From: Vagococcus carniphilus
Lineage (GTDB): Bacteria > Bacillota > Bacilli > Lactobacillales > Vagococcaceae
NCBI RefSeq assembly: GCF_014397115.1
Contig: NZ_CP060720.1
Coordinates: 822,001-886,000 of the forward strand
DNA: 64,000 bases
Direction of reading: 5' to 3'
The translations under genes were made by a program, and so were the position numbers. This document shows positions 56,507 through 64,000 of this stretch, in pieces. Position 1 is the stretch's first letter. Each line of letters begins with the position of its first letter. The notes under the pieces are model-generated. The model made no database searches, had not been told where the DNA came from, and saw nothing but the letters and a program-made list of their open reading frames with translations.

Positions 56507-56558
56507 TTGACAGTTTTAGGAAACCGGTTTACTATCTAATTAAGGAAACCGGTTAACC
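56507..56558 (+). promoter_or_regulatory. Operon promoter with two LacI-type operators
   Basis: -35 TTGACA (56507-56512), 17 bp, -10 TACTAT (56530-56535). AGGAAACCGGTTTACT (56518-56533) fills the spacer and reaches the -10. GGAAACCGGTTAACC (56544-56558) follows, centres 25 bp apart. Repressor bound at either would block transcription. Confidence 0.8.
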
Positions 56559-56581
56559 AAATGATGGAAGGTGTTGTAATG

Positions 56582-57313
56582 ATGAGTAATATAGTATTAA
56601 ACCTACTAGTGTTTGATGAACAAGTAAAAAAAGGAAACTTACAAAGTAACTTAATCAGAGAGGGAATCAAGTTAGGTTTTAATCAATTTGAAGTAAGAAG
56701 AGAGTATTTTTCTAACATAGAAAAAGAGTCAATTGATATCAAAAAACTAGCTAACAATTTTGATTTAGAGTTATTTTATAGTGTTCCAGATGAAGTTTTT
56801 AAACAGGGAGAAATAAATACTAATTTACAAACTTATTTAGAAGAAGCCAAAGCTTTTGGTGCAAAACATATTAAGTGGAATATTGGAGACTTTGAAAATT
56901 TCAAAGGAGAGTTAACTGAACTGACAGTTTTAACTAATCAAGGCATCAAAGTTAATATTGAAAATGATCAAACTGAGTTATCAGGAAAAATTAAAGCTAT
57001 TGAAGCATTTATGAAAGCGGTAACTAAAGTGGGGGTTAACATTGGTTATGTTTATGATTTAGGTAATTGGCCGTTTGTAGAAGAAGACGAAACGGAAGCT
57101 GCTAAAAAATTAGCTCAATATGTTAAGTATATCCATGTTAAAGATGTTAAAAAACAACAAGATAAACCATTAGTAAAACCCCTTGATCATGGAGATATCG
57201 ATTGGAGAGCTTGTTTAGCAATTCTGCCAAGTGATGTACCAATCGCTATTGAATACCCAACTCGTTCATCAAAAGAAATACTTACAGCAAAAGAATTATT
57301 AGAAGAGGTGTAA
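56582..57313 (+). CDS. Sugar phosphate isomerase/epimerase-like TIM-barrel protein
   Basis: A 243-residue member of the xylose isomerase-like/AP endonuclease 2 TIM-barrel family, with metal-binding residues suggested by KVNIENDQTE, GYVYDLGNW, KYIHVKDV and IAIEYPTRS. GGAAGGTG is best spaced for the ATG at 56582 (an ATG just before, and one at 56561, are also in frame). First structural gene of the operon. It probably epimerises or isomerises a keto-sugar or its acid; the reaction cannot be named. Confidence 0.75.
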   Translation: MSNIVLNLLVFDEQVKKGNLQSNLIREGIKLGFNQFEVRREYFSNIEKESIDIKKLANNFDLELFYSVPDEVFKQGEINTNLQTYLEEAKAFGAKHIKWNIGDFENFKGELTELTVLTNQGIKVNIENDQTELSGKIKAIEAFMKAVTKVGVNIGYVYDLGNWPFVEEDETEAAKKLAQYVKYIHVKDVKKQQDKPLVKPLDHGDIDWRACLAILPSDVPIAIEYPTRSSKEILTAKELLEEV

Positions 57314-57319
57314 TCGATT

Positions 57320-57562
57320 ATGGAAAAACAAACTAAAATTGATCCTGAAATATTTGCTTATCATTTTATGAATAGTCTGTCTCACGAACACGTCAGTACT
57401 GAAAATATGGAAGCAAAAGCAAAAGAATCTCTTGCGGCTTATCTAACTGCCTATTATATAGCACAAAGATTTAACAATTTAGAAAATACTTTTTTTGAAG
57501 AAACATCACATGTAAAAGGATCTACTTATCAAAAAATTTTAAGTGAACTTAATCAATATTAG
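57320..57562 (+). CDS. Small hypothetical protein of the operon
   Basis: An 80-residue, mostly helical and acidic protein (MEKQTKIDPEIFAYHFMNSL, then EHVSTENMEAKAKESLAAYL). No membrane segment or metal motif. It starts 7 bp after the epimerase gene behind GAGGTG and ends 15 bp before the permease. I do not recognise the family. Its fixed place between enzyme and transporter suggests a small accessory role in the pathway. Confidence 0.65.
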   Translation: MEKQTKIDPEIFAYHFMNSLSHEHVSTENMEAKAKESLAAYLTAYYIAQRFNNLENTFFEETSHVKGSTYQKILSELNQY

Positions 57563-57577
57563 TTAGGAGAGTTAAAG

Positions 57578-58849
57578 ATGACAAGTGCTATAACAGGAAT
57601 TTTATTGGTTTTAACTTTTGTTATTTTTATTATTTATGCCATGAAAGGTGGCAATTTAACAGTTGGATTCTTTGTCATGGCTGTTTTGTGGACAGTCATT
57701 GGACAAGTTCCTTTCAATCAAGCCATCAAAGAAATATTTACCGAACCAGTTCTTAATTATGGTAAAACAGCGGCTTACATTATTTTTGGTTCGTGGTTTG
57801 GACGAGTTTTAGTTGATACGGGAATTGCTGGAAGTATTAGTAGAAAAACGGAAATAGTTGGTAAAAAAAGTCCAGTTTTAGCTACTGTTCTGATTGCACT
57901 AGTTATTGCACTTATTTTTACGAGTTCTTATGGTGTTGGTTCTGCAATTGCTGTAGGAGTTATTCTTTTACCAATTATGTTTTCAATAGGAGTTCCTAAA
58001 AATATCGCTGTTACTATTTTTACTTTATCAATAGGAGCAGCTATGTATGTTAACAATGTTTTATTTGTCCAATTTCAAGTTTTCTTTCCTAAGGTAGAAT
58101 GGGGAATTCATTACCAAAGATTTGGTTTTGTTGCTATGGCAATTCAAATGGTCATTGTGGTTTTATTTATTCTATTTAATGCTAAAAAAATAAGAAATGG
58201 TAAACCTGTGATTGTTAAGAGTGAACAAAGTGATACCGTTCAAGAAGTTTCTAAGTGGACTTACATCTTACCAGTTTTACCAGTACTGCTAAGTATTTTT
58301 GCTAAATGGGATGCCGTTCCTGCGTTACTCTTATCTATTGTCATTGCTTTTTTTGCAACTGGACATATGAAAACGTATACCAAATTTGTAACGAGTATGA
58401 ATGAAACCGCTAAACATGCGATTAGTGATATTGCGGGCTTATTGATTATGTTATTTGTTTTAACGATGTTTCAAGCAGCCGCTATTCATGCTATGTCAGG
58501 ATTTACAGACTTCTTCCAAGCTGTTTTACCAAGCAGCAAGTTAGTCCTCATTATCATTGTAGCTATCATTGCACCACTTTCTTATTTTAGAGGTCCGTTA
58601 ATGCTTTACGGAGCAGGGGCAGCAACAGCGGCTATTTTAGTTGGAACAGGCATGTTTGATCAATACTTTTTATATGGTTTGTTAGTTGTTCCATCTATGA
58701 TGGGAATCTCAGCTTGTATTACTCAGTCATGGAATTTATGGTCGGTACAATATGCAGAATTAGATACAAAAACTTTCTTATTAACAGGTTTACCTTGGGC
58801 TTGGATAGCCACAGTTCTTAATCTGTTTGCAGCATACTTTTTACTATAA
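57578..58849 (+). CDS. GntP/CitM-like permease
   Basis: Membrane protein of 423 residues with about eleven or twelve helices and internal inverted symmetry (GVGSAIAVGVILLPIMFSIG in the first half, ISDIAGLLIMLFVLTMFQAA in the second). It resembles ion-transporter superfamily permeases for organic or sugar acids such as gluconate. It is the only transporter of the operon, so uptake is not PTS-based and the substrate enters unphosphorylated; the PfkB kinase would then phosphorylate it or its product. AGGAGAG precedes the ATG. Confidence 0.78.
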   Translation: MTSAITGILLVLTFVIFIIYAMKGGNLTVGFFVMAVLWTVIGQVPFNQAIKEIFTEPVLNYGKTAAYIIFGSWFGRVLVDTGIAGSISRKTEIVGKKSPVLATVLIALVIALIFTSSYGVGSAIAVGVILLPIMFSIGVPKNIAVTIFTLSIGAAMYVNNVLFVQFQVFFPKVEWGIHYQRFGFVAMAIQMVIVVLFILFNAKKIRNGKPVIVKSEQSDTVQEVSKWTYILPVLPVLLSIFAKWDAVPALLLSIVIAFFATGHMKTYTKFVTSMNETAKHAISDIAGLLIMLFVLTMFQAAAIHAMSGFTDFFQAVLPSSKLVLIIIVAIIAPLSYFRGPLMLYGAGAATAAILVGTGMFDQYFLYGLLVVPSMMGISACITQSWNLWSVQYAELDTKTFLLTGLPWAWIATVLNLFAAYFLL

Positions 58850-58870
58850 AAATAAATGGAGGAAAAAACA

Positions 58871-59836
58871 ATGAGTGAATTTTTAACAATAGGAGAACCA
58901 ATTGCTTTATTTGGTTCAGAAGAAGTAGATAAAAGTTTAAAAGAAGCAAAACATTTTCAAAAATTTTTAGCAGGTGCAGAAGTTAATGTGGCTGTAGGTG
59001 TTTCAAGATATGGACATAGTACACAATATATTACAGCATTAGGAAAAGATCCTTTTGGAGATTTTATCATTGATGAATTAAAAAAGAATCAAATTGGAAC
59101 AGATTATATTTCAGAAACGACTGATTATTGGACAGCTTTTCAATTAAAAGACCGTGTTAGCCAAGGAGATCCAAGTATCCATTATTTTAGAAAAGGATCA
59201 GCAGCAGCTCATTTTGAAAAAAGTGTCTTAGATAAAATTGATTTTTCTGAAACTAAATTTGCTCATCTTTCAGGTATTTTTCCTGCTATTTCAGAAGAAG
59301 CCTTAGAAAGTTTTCGTTATTTTGTTGAACTATTAGAGGAACATAAGATAATGACGACTTTTGATCCGAACTTAAGACCTCAACTATGGAAAAGTAAAGA
59401 AGTGATGATTGAAACGATTAATGAACTTGCAAGCCATGCCAATGTTATTTTACCAGGTATTAATGAAGGTGAAATTTTAATGGGAAGTCGTGATCCTGAG
59501 GAAATAGCTGATTTTTACTTAGCTAATGGGAAGGCAACTCAAGTGGTTATTGTTAAATTAGGAGAAGAGGGAGCATTTGTTAAACATAGAGATGGCGAAA
59601 GTTATACTGTTCCAGGCTTTAGCGTTGAACAAGTTGTAGATACAGTTGGCGCAGGAGATGGATTTGCAGCAGGTTTAATCAGTGCTTTAATGGATGGGGA
59701 AAGCATGAAAGAGGCTGTTATTAGAGCGAATGCTACAGGTGCTTTAGCGGTCCAAAGTCCTGGAGATAATGATGGTTACCCTACTATAGAAGAGTTGCAA
59801 AAATTTTTAGAATCTAGTAAAGAGGTTGTTCGATGA
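58871..59836 (+). CDS. PfkB-family sugar kinase (KDG kinase-like)
   Basis: Ribokinase-family kinase of 321 residues. N-terminal LTIGEPIALFGSEE, AGAEVNVAVGVSRYGH (substrate lid and binding glycines), and the C-terminal ATP motif VDTVGAGDGFAAGL with the catalytic Asp. This pattern is typical of 2-dehydro-3-deoxygluconokinase, and with a KDPG aldolase in the same operon phosphorylation of KDG is the natural proposal. GGAGG selects the ATG at 58871 rather than an ATG 15 bp earlier. It overlaps the next gene by 4 bp. Confidence 0.85.
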   Translation: MSEFLTIGEPIALFGSEEVDKSLKEAKHFQKFLAGAEVNVAVGVSRYGHSTQYITALGKDPFGDFIIDELKKNQIGTDYISETTDYWTAFQLKDRVSQGDPSIHYFRKGSAAAHFEKSVLDKIDFSETKFAHLSGIFPAISEEALESFRYFVELLEEHKIMTTFDPNLRPQLWKSKEVMIETINELASHANVILPGINEGEILMGSRDPEEIADFYLANGKATQVVIVKLGEEGAFVKHRDGESYTVPGFSVEQVVDTVGAGDGFAAGLISALMDGESMKEAVIRANATGALAVQSPGDNDGYPTIEELQKFLESSKEVVR

Positions 59837-60471
59837 AATTACAAGTTGCAATTGATAGAGTCAGTCTAGAAGAGGCAGTTAATCTTTCTAAAAGATTGGA
59901 TGGGCAAGTTGATTTGATTGAAATGGGCACATCTCTGGTTAAAGATTATGGTATAGAAGGGATCAAGCAAATAAGAAATGCTTTAAGTGAAAGTGATTTA
60001 TTAATTGATTTGAAAACTATTGATGAAGGTGCTTATGAATTTAAACAAGGTTTTACGTTTGGTGGGGATGTTTTAACCGTTATGGGAGCATCCTCCATTG
60101 AAACCATTAGAGCTTGTTATAAAGTTAGTCGCGAATACCAAAAGACAATGATGATTGATTTACTAGAAGTTAATGAAGAAAAAATAAAAGAGTTAGAAGA
60201 GTTTGAGGAAGCTGTTTTTTGTTTACATCATTCAATTGATAAAGTGAATGATTGGCATGTATTGGAGACAATATCAACTTTTCAAAAGTCTTTTCCAAAA
60301 TTAAAAAGGCTTGCTATTGCAGGTGGAATTGATTTAACTCAAGCAAAAGAATTAAATCAACAAGGGTTAATTGAAATCATTGTTGTTGGTTCTCATATTA
60401 CGAAATCTAAAAATGCTGTAGAAGAAGCAAGTAAATTTATGGAGGAATTAAAGAATGAACGTAGTAACTAA
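59833..60471 (+). CDS. Hexulose-6-phosphate synthase / KGPDC-family protein
   Basis: A 212-residue member of the orotidine-5'-phosphate decarboxylase suprafamily. LIEMG (Glu30) and DLKTID (Asp59, Lys61, Asp64) are the metal and catalytic residues shared by 3-hexulose-6-phosphate synthase and 3-keto-L-gulonate-6-phosphate decarboxylase; VMGASSIETI and GGIDLTQA are later loop motifs. HPS joins formaldehyde to ribulose-5-phosphate or does the reverse, while KGPDC releases CO2. The adjacent PHI-like gene favours an HPS-type aldol or retro-aldol role. Confidence 0.82.
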   Translation: MKLQVAIDRVSLEEAVNLSKRLDGQVDLIEMGTSLVKDYGIEGIKQIRNALSESDLLIDLKTIDEGAYEFKQGFTFGGDVLTVMGASSIETIRACYKVSREYQKTMMIDLLEVNEEKIKELEEFEEAVFCLHHSIDKVNDWHVLETISTFQKSFPKLKRLAIAGGIDLTQAKELNQQGLIEIIVVGSHITKSKNAVEEASKFMEELKNERSN

Positions 60472-60997
60472 TATAATGAGTGAAATAAATGAAGTGATGA
60501 GTTTAATTGATGAAAAAGAATTAGACAATGCTTTACCTTATTTTGATAAAAATAAAAGAATTTTTGTTACTGGAGCTGGAAGAAGTGGCTTTCAAGGAAA
60601 AGGATTTGCTATGCGCTTGATGCATATTGGTTACACCGATTATGTCATGGGAGAAACTATTACGCCTTCCATTCAATCTGGTGACACTTGGGTTGCCATT
60701 TCAGGTTCAGGAACAACAAAAGGCATTATTGCAGACACTAAAATAGCCAAAGAAAAAGGTTTAAGTATCGTTGTTCTAACAAGTAATCGTCATTCTGAGT
60801 TAGCTCAATTAGCTGATAGTGTGATTGTGGTTCCAGGAGCAACTAAAACAGGAGCAGGTATTAAATCTATCCAGTTGTTGTCTTCTTTATTTGATCAAAC
60901 AGTCCATATCACTCTGGATGCCTTAGCGTTAAAAATTGCGAATCGAGATCATACATCTAACGAAGATGCTTTTAAAGGACATGTTAACGTAGAATAG
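60455..60997 (+). CDS. 6-phospho-3-hexuloisomerase-like SIS protein
   Basis: SIS-domain protein of 180 residues that matches PHI enzymes in length and motifs: IFVTGAGRSGFQGKGFAMRLMHIG, ISGSGTTKGIIADTKIAKEKG and TLDALALKIANRDHTSNEDAF at the end. PHI interconverts 3-hexulose-6-phosphate and fructose-6-phosphate. It overlaps the HPS-like gene by 17 bp, with GGAGG inside that gene, so the two are tightly coupled. Together they connect Ru5P and F6P pools, or handle a related keto-sugar phosphate. Confidence 0.85.
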   Translation: MNVVTNIMSEINEVMSLIDEKELDNALPYFDKNKRIFVTGAGRSGFQGKGFAMRLMHIGYTDYVMGETITPSIQSGDTWVAISGSGTTKGIIADTKIAKEKGLSIVVLTSNRHSELAQLADSVIVVPGATKTGAGIKSIQLLSSLFDQTVHITLDALALKIANRDHTSNEDAFKGHVNVE

Positions 60998-61007
60998 AGG
61001 AATAAAA

Positions 61008-61634
61008 ATGGAACGTGTTAATCGATTGTTAAAAATAAGAAATGCTCAAATTGTTGCTGTTATAAGAGGTAGTAAAAAAAGTGAAGCTCTAGATGTTAGT
61101 CGTAAATTGTTGGAGAGTGGAATTAAGGGGATTGAAGTAACTTTAACGACACCCAATGCTTTAGAAATAGTTACTTGTTTAAAACAAGAGTACCAAAATC
61201 AAGAATCTATTATTGGTGCAGGAACTGTTTTGGATAAAGAGTCAGCTCTCTTATCCATTCAAGCTGGTGCTGAATTTATTGTGAGTCCTGTATTTGATGA
61301 AGAGGTTTGTTCTTTATGCCACTTATATCAGATTCCCTATATACCGGGTTGTATGACTGTAAATGAAATGAAAAATGCTCTAGTAGCTGGAGTGGATATC
61401 GTTAAGTTATTTCCAAGTAATCAATTTGAACCAACTATTATTTCTTCTATTCATGCACCACTACCGCAGGTGACTATTATGCCAAGTGGTGGAGTTAATA
61501 GTGAGAATTTATTAGATTGGTTTCAAGCAGGTGCAGAAGTAGTTAGTGTAGGTGGAGAACTGACGGATACTAAAAATGATACTACTTTGATGGCTCAACG
61601 ATATATTGAAAAATTAAAAGAATTAAGTAAATAA
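61008..61634 (+). CDS. KDPG/KHG aldolase
   Basis: 2-dehydro-3-deoxy-6-phosphogluconate aldolase of 208 residues: Arg20 in VIRGS, Glu43 in GIEVTL, GAGTVL (71-75) and the Schiff-base Lys133 in DIVKLFPS, matching E. coli Eda numbering. It splits KDPG to pyruvate and glyceraldehyde-3-phosphate. It is last gene of the operon, 10 bp after the PHI-like gene, behind GAGG. With the upstream kinase it would complete KDG breakdown. Confidence 0.9.
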   Translation: MERVNRLLKIRNAQIVAVIRGSKKSEALDVSRKLLESGIKGIEVTLTTPNALEIVTCLKQEYQNQESIIGAGTVLDKESALLSIQAGAEFIVSPVFDEEVCSLCHLYQIPYIPGCMTVNEMKNALVAGVDIVKLFPSNQFEPTIISSIHAPLPQVTIMPSGGVNSENLLDWFQAGAEVVSVGGELTDTKNDTTLMAQRYIEKLKELSK

Positions 61635-61653
61635 GAAAAAAATCTTTAAACTT

Positions 61654-61707
61654 TGTGAATTTAAATACGTAAAAAGGTTGATTTCACAAAAAAACTGTTG
61701 TAAACTT
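61654..61707 (+). promoter_or_regulatory. Promoter region of the flavoprotein gene with Rex-like half sites
   Basis: TTGTGAA (61654-61660) and TTCACAA (61684-61690) are inverted with a 23-bp gap. A -35 TTGATT (61679-61684) and -10 TAAACT (61702-61707) have a 17-bp spacer. Normal Rex sites have a much shorter gap, so the role is uncertain. Confidence 0.4.
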
Positions 61708-61743
61708 TTATTGTTCAAATAATCACAATAAAGGAGAATAACA

Positions 61744-63258
61744 ATGAAAAACAAAGTGTTAAAAACTGTGACAACTAGTTTAGCAGTCATGTTTCTTTTG
61801 GCAGGTTGTGCCGGTGGAAAAGAGACAGCTAAAAAAGATGAAACGAAAAAAACAGAAAGCTCAAGCTCAGAGGTAACAACAGGCGCATCTGAAAAGGGCT
61901 ACACTGATCCTAAAGAATTAAAGGATGAATATGACATTGTTATTGTTGGTGCTGGTGGAGCAGGAATGGCAGCCGCTATTGAAGCTAAGGATGAAGGAAA
62001 AAATCCCGTTATTTTAGAAAAAATGCCAGTTGCAGGTGGTAATACCTTAAAATCATCAAGTGGAATGAATGCTTCAGAAACAAAATTCCAAAAAGATCAA
62101 GGAATTAAAGATAGTAATGATAAATTCTATGAAGAAACTTTAAAAGGTGGTCATGGAACAAACGATAAAGAGCTATTACGTTATTATGTGGATAATTCGG
62201 CAGATGCGATTGATTGGTTAGATGGTATGGGAATTAAACTAAATAACTTAACGATCACTGGTGGTATGAGCGAAAAAAGAACTCACCGTCCTGAAGATGG
62301 TTCAGCAGTAGGTGGTTATTTAGTAGATGGCTTACTAAGAAATGTTCATGAAAAGAAAATTCCTATTTTTGTAAATGCTGATGTAACTGAAATTACTGAA
62401 AAAGATAATACTGTAGACGGTGTTAAAGTTAAAATTGACAAAAAAGAAAAAGAAATTAAAAGTAAAGCTGTCGTAGTCACAACAGGTGGTTATGGTGCTA
62501 ACCCTGAAATGTTAGAAAAAGAAAAACCTGAATTAAAAGGTTATGTGACAACTAACTCAGAAGGCAGTACTGGTGATGGTATCAAGATGATTGAAAAACT
62601 TGGTGGACAAACAGTGGATATGGATCAAATTCAAATCCATCCAACTGTTCAACAAGATAAAGGAATCTTAATTGGTGAAGCTGTTCGTGGTGAAGGCGGA
62701 ATCTTAGTTTCTCAAGAAGGAAAACGTTTTGTAAATGAAATGGATACACGTGATAATGTTTCTGCTGCTGAAAATAAATTAAAAGAAAAATCTTCTTATT
62801 TAATTTTTGATGCAGGCGTTAAAGAACGTGTTAAAGCAATTGATTTTTATGAAAAACAAGGTTTTGTTAAAAAATCAGATACGGTTGAAGGTTTAGCGAA
62901 AGAAATTGATATGGATGCTAAAACATTAAAAGAAACAGTTGATACTTGGAATAAAGCAGTAGCAGATAAAAAAGATTCAGAATTTAACCGTGAAACTGGT
63001 ATGGATAACGGATTAGAAAAAGCTGACTTTTATGCGATAAAAATAGCACCAGGTATTCATTACACAATGGGTGGCGTGAAAATCAATGATAAAACAGAAG
63101 TGTTAGACAAAGATGGAAAAGCAATCAAAGGTTTATATGCTTCTGGTGAATTAACAGGTGGCTTACATGGTGAAAACCGAATCGGTGGTAACTCAGTGGG
63201 AGATATTATTGTGTTTGGTCGTCAATCAGGTAAACAAGCATCAGAATTTATTAAATAA
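61744..63258 (+). CDS. Surface flavoprotein lipoprotein (fumarate reductase-like)
   Basis: A 504-residue lipoprotein (lipobox FLLAGC at 18-23, then a Lys/Ser tether). A soluble FAD-dependent reductase domain follows: FAD motif YDIVIVGAGGAGMAAAIEAK, and active-site residues IQIHPTVQ, GEAVRGEGGIL, APGIHYTMGGV and GLHGENRIGGNSVGD, corresponding to the His/Arg set of flavocytochrome c fumarate reductases. It has no heme or FMN-binding domain, so electrons must come from a separate donor, possibly by extracellular electron transfer. The acceptor may be fumarate or a relative such as urocanate. Confidence 0.85.
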   Translation: MKNKVLKTVTTSLAVMFLLAGCAGGKETAKKDETKKTESSSSEVTTGASEKGYTDPKELKDEYDIVIVGAGGAGMAAAIEAKDEGKNPVILEKMPVAGGNTLKSSSGMNASETKFQKDQGIKDSNDKFYEETLKGGHGTNDKELLRYYVDNSADAIDWLDGMGIKLNNLTITGGMSEKRTHRPEDGSAVGGYLVDGLLRNVHEKKIPIFVNADVTEITEKDNTVDGVKVKIDKKEKEIKSKAVVVTTGGYGANPEMLEKEKPELKGYVTTNSEGSTGDGIKMIEKLGGQTVDMDQIQIHPTVQQDKGILIGEAVRGEGGILVSQEGKRFVNEMDTRDNVSAAENKLKEKSSYLIFDAGVKERVKAIDFYEKQGFVKKSDTVEGLAKEIDMDAKTLKETVDTWNKAVADKKDSEFNRETGMDNGLEKADFYAIKIAPGIHYTMGGVKINDKTEVLDKDGKAIKGLYASGELTGGLHGENRIGGNSVGDIIVFGRQSGKQASEFIK

Positions 63259-63265
63259 TTAAAAA

Positions 63266-63297
63266 AAGTGAGGTTGACGTTTTGTCAGCCTCATTTT
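63266..63297 (+). terminator. Terminator after the flavoprotein gene
   Basis: GTGAGGTTGAC and GTCAGCCTCAT form a stem with one wobble, then TTTTA. Confidence 0.8.
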
Positions 63298-63336
63298 AGT
63301 ATTTAAAGGAAAAATAGTTGAGAAAGAGGGAGTTAG

Positions 63337-63642
63337 ATGAAAAGAAGTGAGCATCTACTAGTTTGTTTAATGGAAGAATGTGCGGAAGTTCAACAAGCAG
63401 TTGCTAAAAGTTTACGTTTTGGACTAGAAGATCACCATCCAGAGCGTCCTGATTTAACAAATGAAGCTGAAATCTTAACTGAATTTTATCAGTTAGTCGC
63501 AGTAATGGATTTATTACAAGAAGAAGAAATGATATCCTCTTTATCTGAAGTCGAAGTTGAAAGAATCAAGAAAAGAAAGCTAGAAAAATTAGGTGAGTAC
63601 ATGGATTATTCACGAAATACTTGCCATTTAGTAGAGGATTAA
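63337..63642 (+). CDS. MazG-like nucleotide pyrophosphohydrolase family protein
   Basis: A 101-residue, all-helical protein with the EExAE-x-Q-x-x-x-K core (MEECAEVQQAVAKSLRFG) and later acidic EAEILTEFYQL, the metal-binding pattern of MazG and related NTP pyrophosphatases. It may hydrolyse non-canonical or excess NTPs. It has its own GAGGGAG. Flanked by the flavoprotein and a sigma-54 activator gene without an evident functional link. Confidence 0.8.
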   Translation: MKRSEHLLVCLMEECAEVQQAVAKSLRFGLEDHHPERPDLTNEAEILTEFYQLVAVMDLLQEEEMISSLSEVEVERIKKRKLEKLGEYMDYSRNTCHLVED

Positions 63643-63730
63643 TAACCATAAATAAAAATAGTATGTATTTTTCTGAAATTTTGATACACTATGAATACAG
63701 TAGTTTTAGTGTATTTATAGGAGGATACCA

Positions 63731-64000
63731 ATGAAACGAATTGATAGGGTGTACCAATACATAAAAGAAGAGACGAAACATTTAGATGTAGATAAATTGG
63801 ATAACGGCTCAGGAATTACGACAAATCAAGTGGCGGAACATTTTAATATTCAAAGAAGTAATGCTAGCAAGGATTTGAACAGTTTAGTTCGAGAAGGTTT
63901 AATTGATAAATTGGATGGAAGACCTGTTCGCTATGTTTGTAAATCAGTTTTTAGGCACAAACCACTATCTAAATATGTGGAGAGTTACCGAGAAACAGAA
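63731..64000 (+). CDS. Sigma-54-dependent PTS activator (LevR/CelR type), N-terminus only
   Basis: The first 90 residues of a larger protein cut by the window end. MKRIDRVYQYIKEETKHLDV and the winged-helix segment GITTNQVAEHFNIQRSNASK with DLNSLVREGLIDKLDGRPVRY are characteristic of the LevR/CelR family, whose later parts (AAA+ domain and PRD/EII modules) would lie outside. AGGAGG precedes the ATG. Such proteins activate -24/-12 promoters of PTS operons. The EIIC at 22167 has such a promoter, but the true target may lie beyond the window. Confidence 0.85.
   Translation, partial: MKRIDRVYQYIKEETKHLDVDKLDNGSGITTNQVAEHFNIQRSNASKDLNSLVREGLIDKLDGRPVRYVCKSVFRHKPLSKYVESYRETE

Overview
The window comes from a low-GC Gram-positive bacterium of the Lactobacillales, most likely an Enterococcus or Vagococcus relative. 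The reasons are AT-rich DNA with strong GGAGG ribosome sites, many PTS permeases, a maltose locus ordered as in Enterococcus faecalis (malT-mapP-malR divergent from malP-malB-malM), a BusR/OpuA osmolyte system, and a LevR-type sigma-54 activator paired with a -24/-12 promoter. I see no rRNA, tRNA, CRISPR array, insertion sequence or prophage. The genus is an inference.

Layout. 1-925: the N-terminal part of an NADH oxidase. 1297-9027: a glycoside operon (fructose-type PTS IIBC and IIA, GH38 alpha-mannosidase, RpiR regulator, GH1 glycosidase, ROK kinase), resembling a mannosylglycerate-type system. 9090-13539: a small accessory patch with a frameshifted acetyltransferase, a small membrane peptide, two HTH-plus-membrane-helix regulators, another acetyltransferase, unknown small proteins, and an autoregulated XRE/membrane-protein pair. 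13628-21968: the maltose regulon. 22167: an orphan EIIC behind a sigma-54 promoter. 23563-30899: DUF924, a membrane glycerophosphodiesterase, a P1B-4 metal ATPase, a formate/nitrite channel, glycerate kinase and a HAD phosphatase. 30919-34637: OpuA/BusA with its c-di-AMP-type repressor BusR. 34891-41645: a two-domain peptidoglycan hydrolase, EngB, an amino-acid oxidase, an Lrp regulator, a frameshifted alanine dehydrogenase and a CDF transporter. 41785-50722: amino-acid and peptide uptake (aminotransferase, ABC importer, two OppA lipoproteins, PepT), the second OppA-PepT pair behind a variant T-box. 50927-55256: a beta-glucoside operon with LicT-type antitermination. 55406-61634: a LacI-controlled sugar or sugar-acid operon of unusual composition. 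61744-64000: a surface flavoprotein reductase, a MazG-like protein and the start of a sigma-54 activator.

How the parts work together. Most of the window handles carbohydrate uptake and its control, and several control layers can be read directly: paired LacI-type operators on two promoters, antiterminator RNA sites plus a terminator, a T-box, a sigma-54 promoter, cre-like sites, and an AGTGAC-N22-GTCACT bipartite operator on the osmolyte promoter. The least familiar system is 55406-61634. It combines a hexulose-phosphate synthase-like enzyme, a phosphohexuloisomerase-like SIS protein, a KDG-kinase-like PfkB protein, a KDPG aldolase, a TIM-barrel epimerase and a GntP/CitM-like permease under one repressor, and its substrate cannot be read from the sequence. 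Two genes, the GNAT at 9090-9594 and ald, carry frameshifts that deserve read-level checking.
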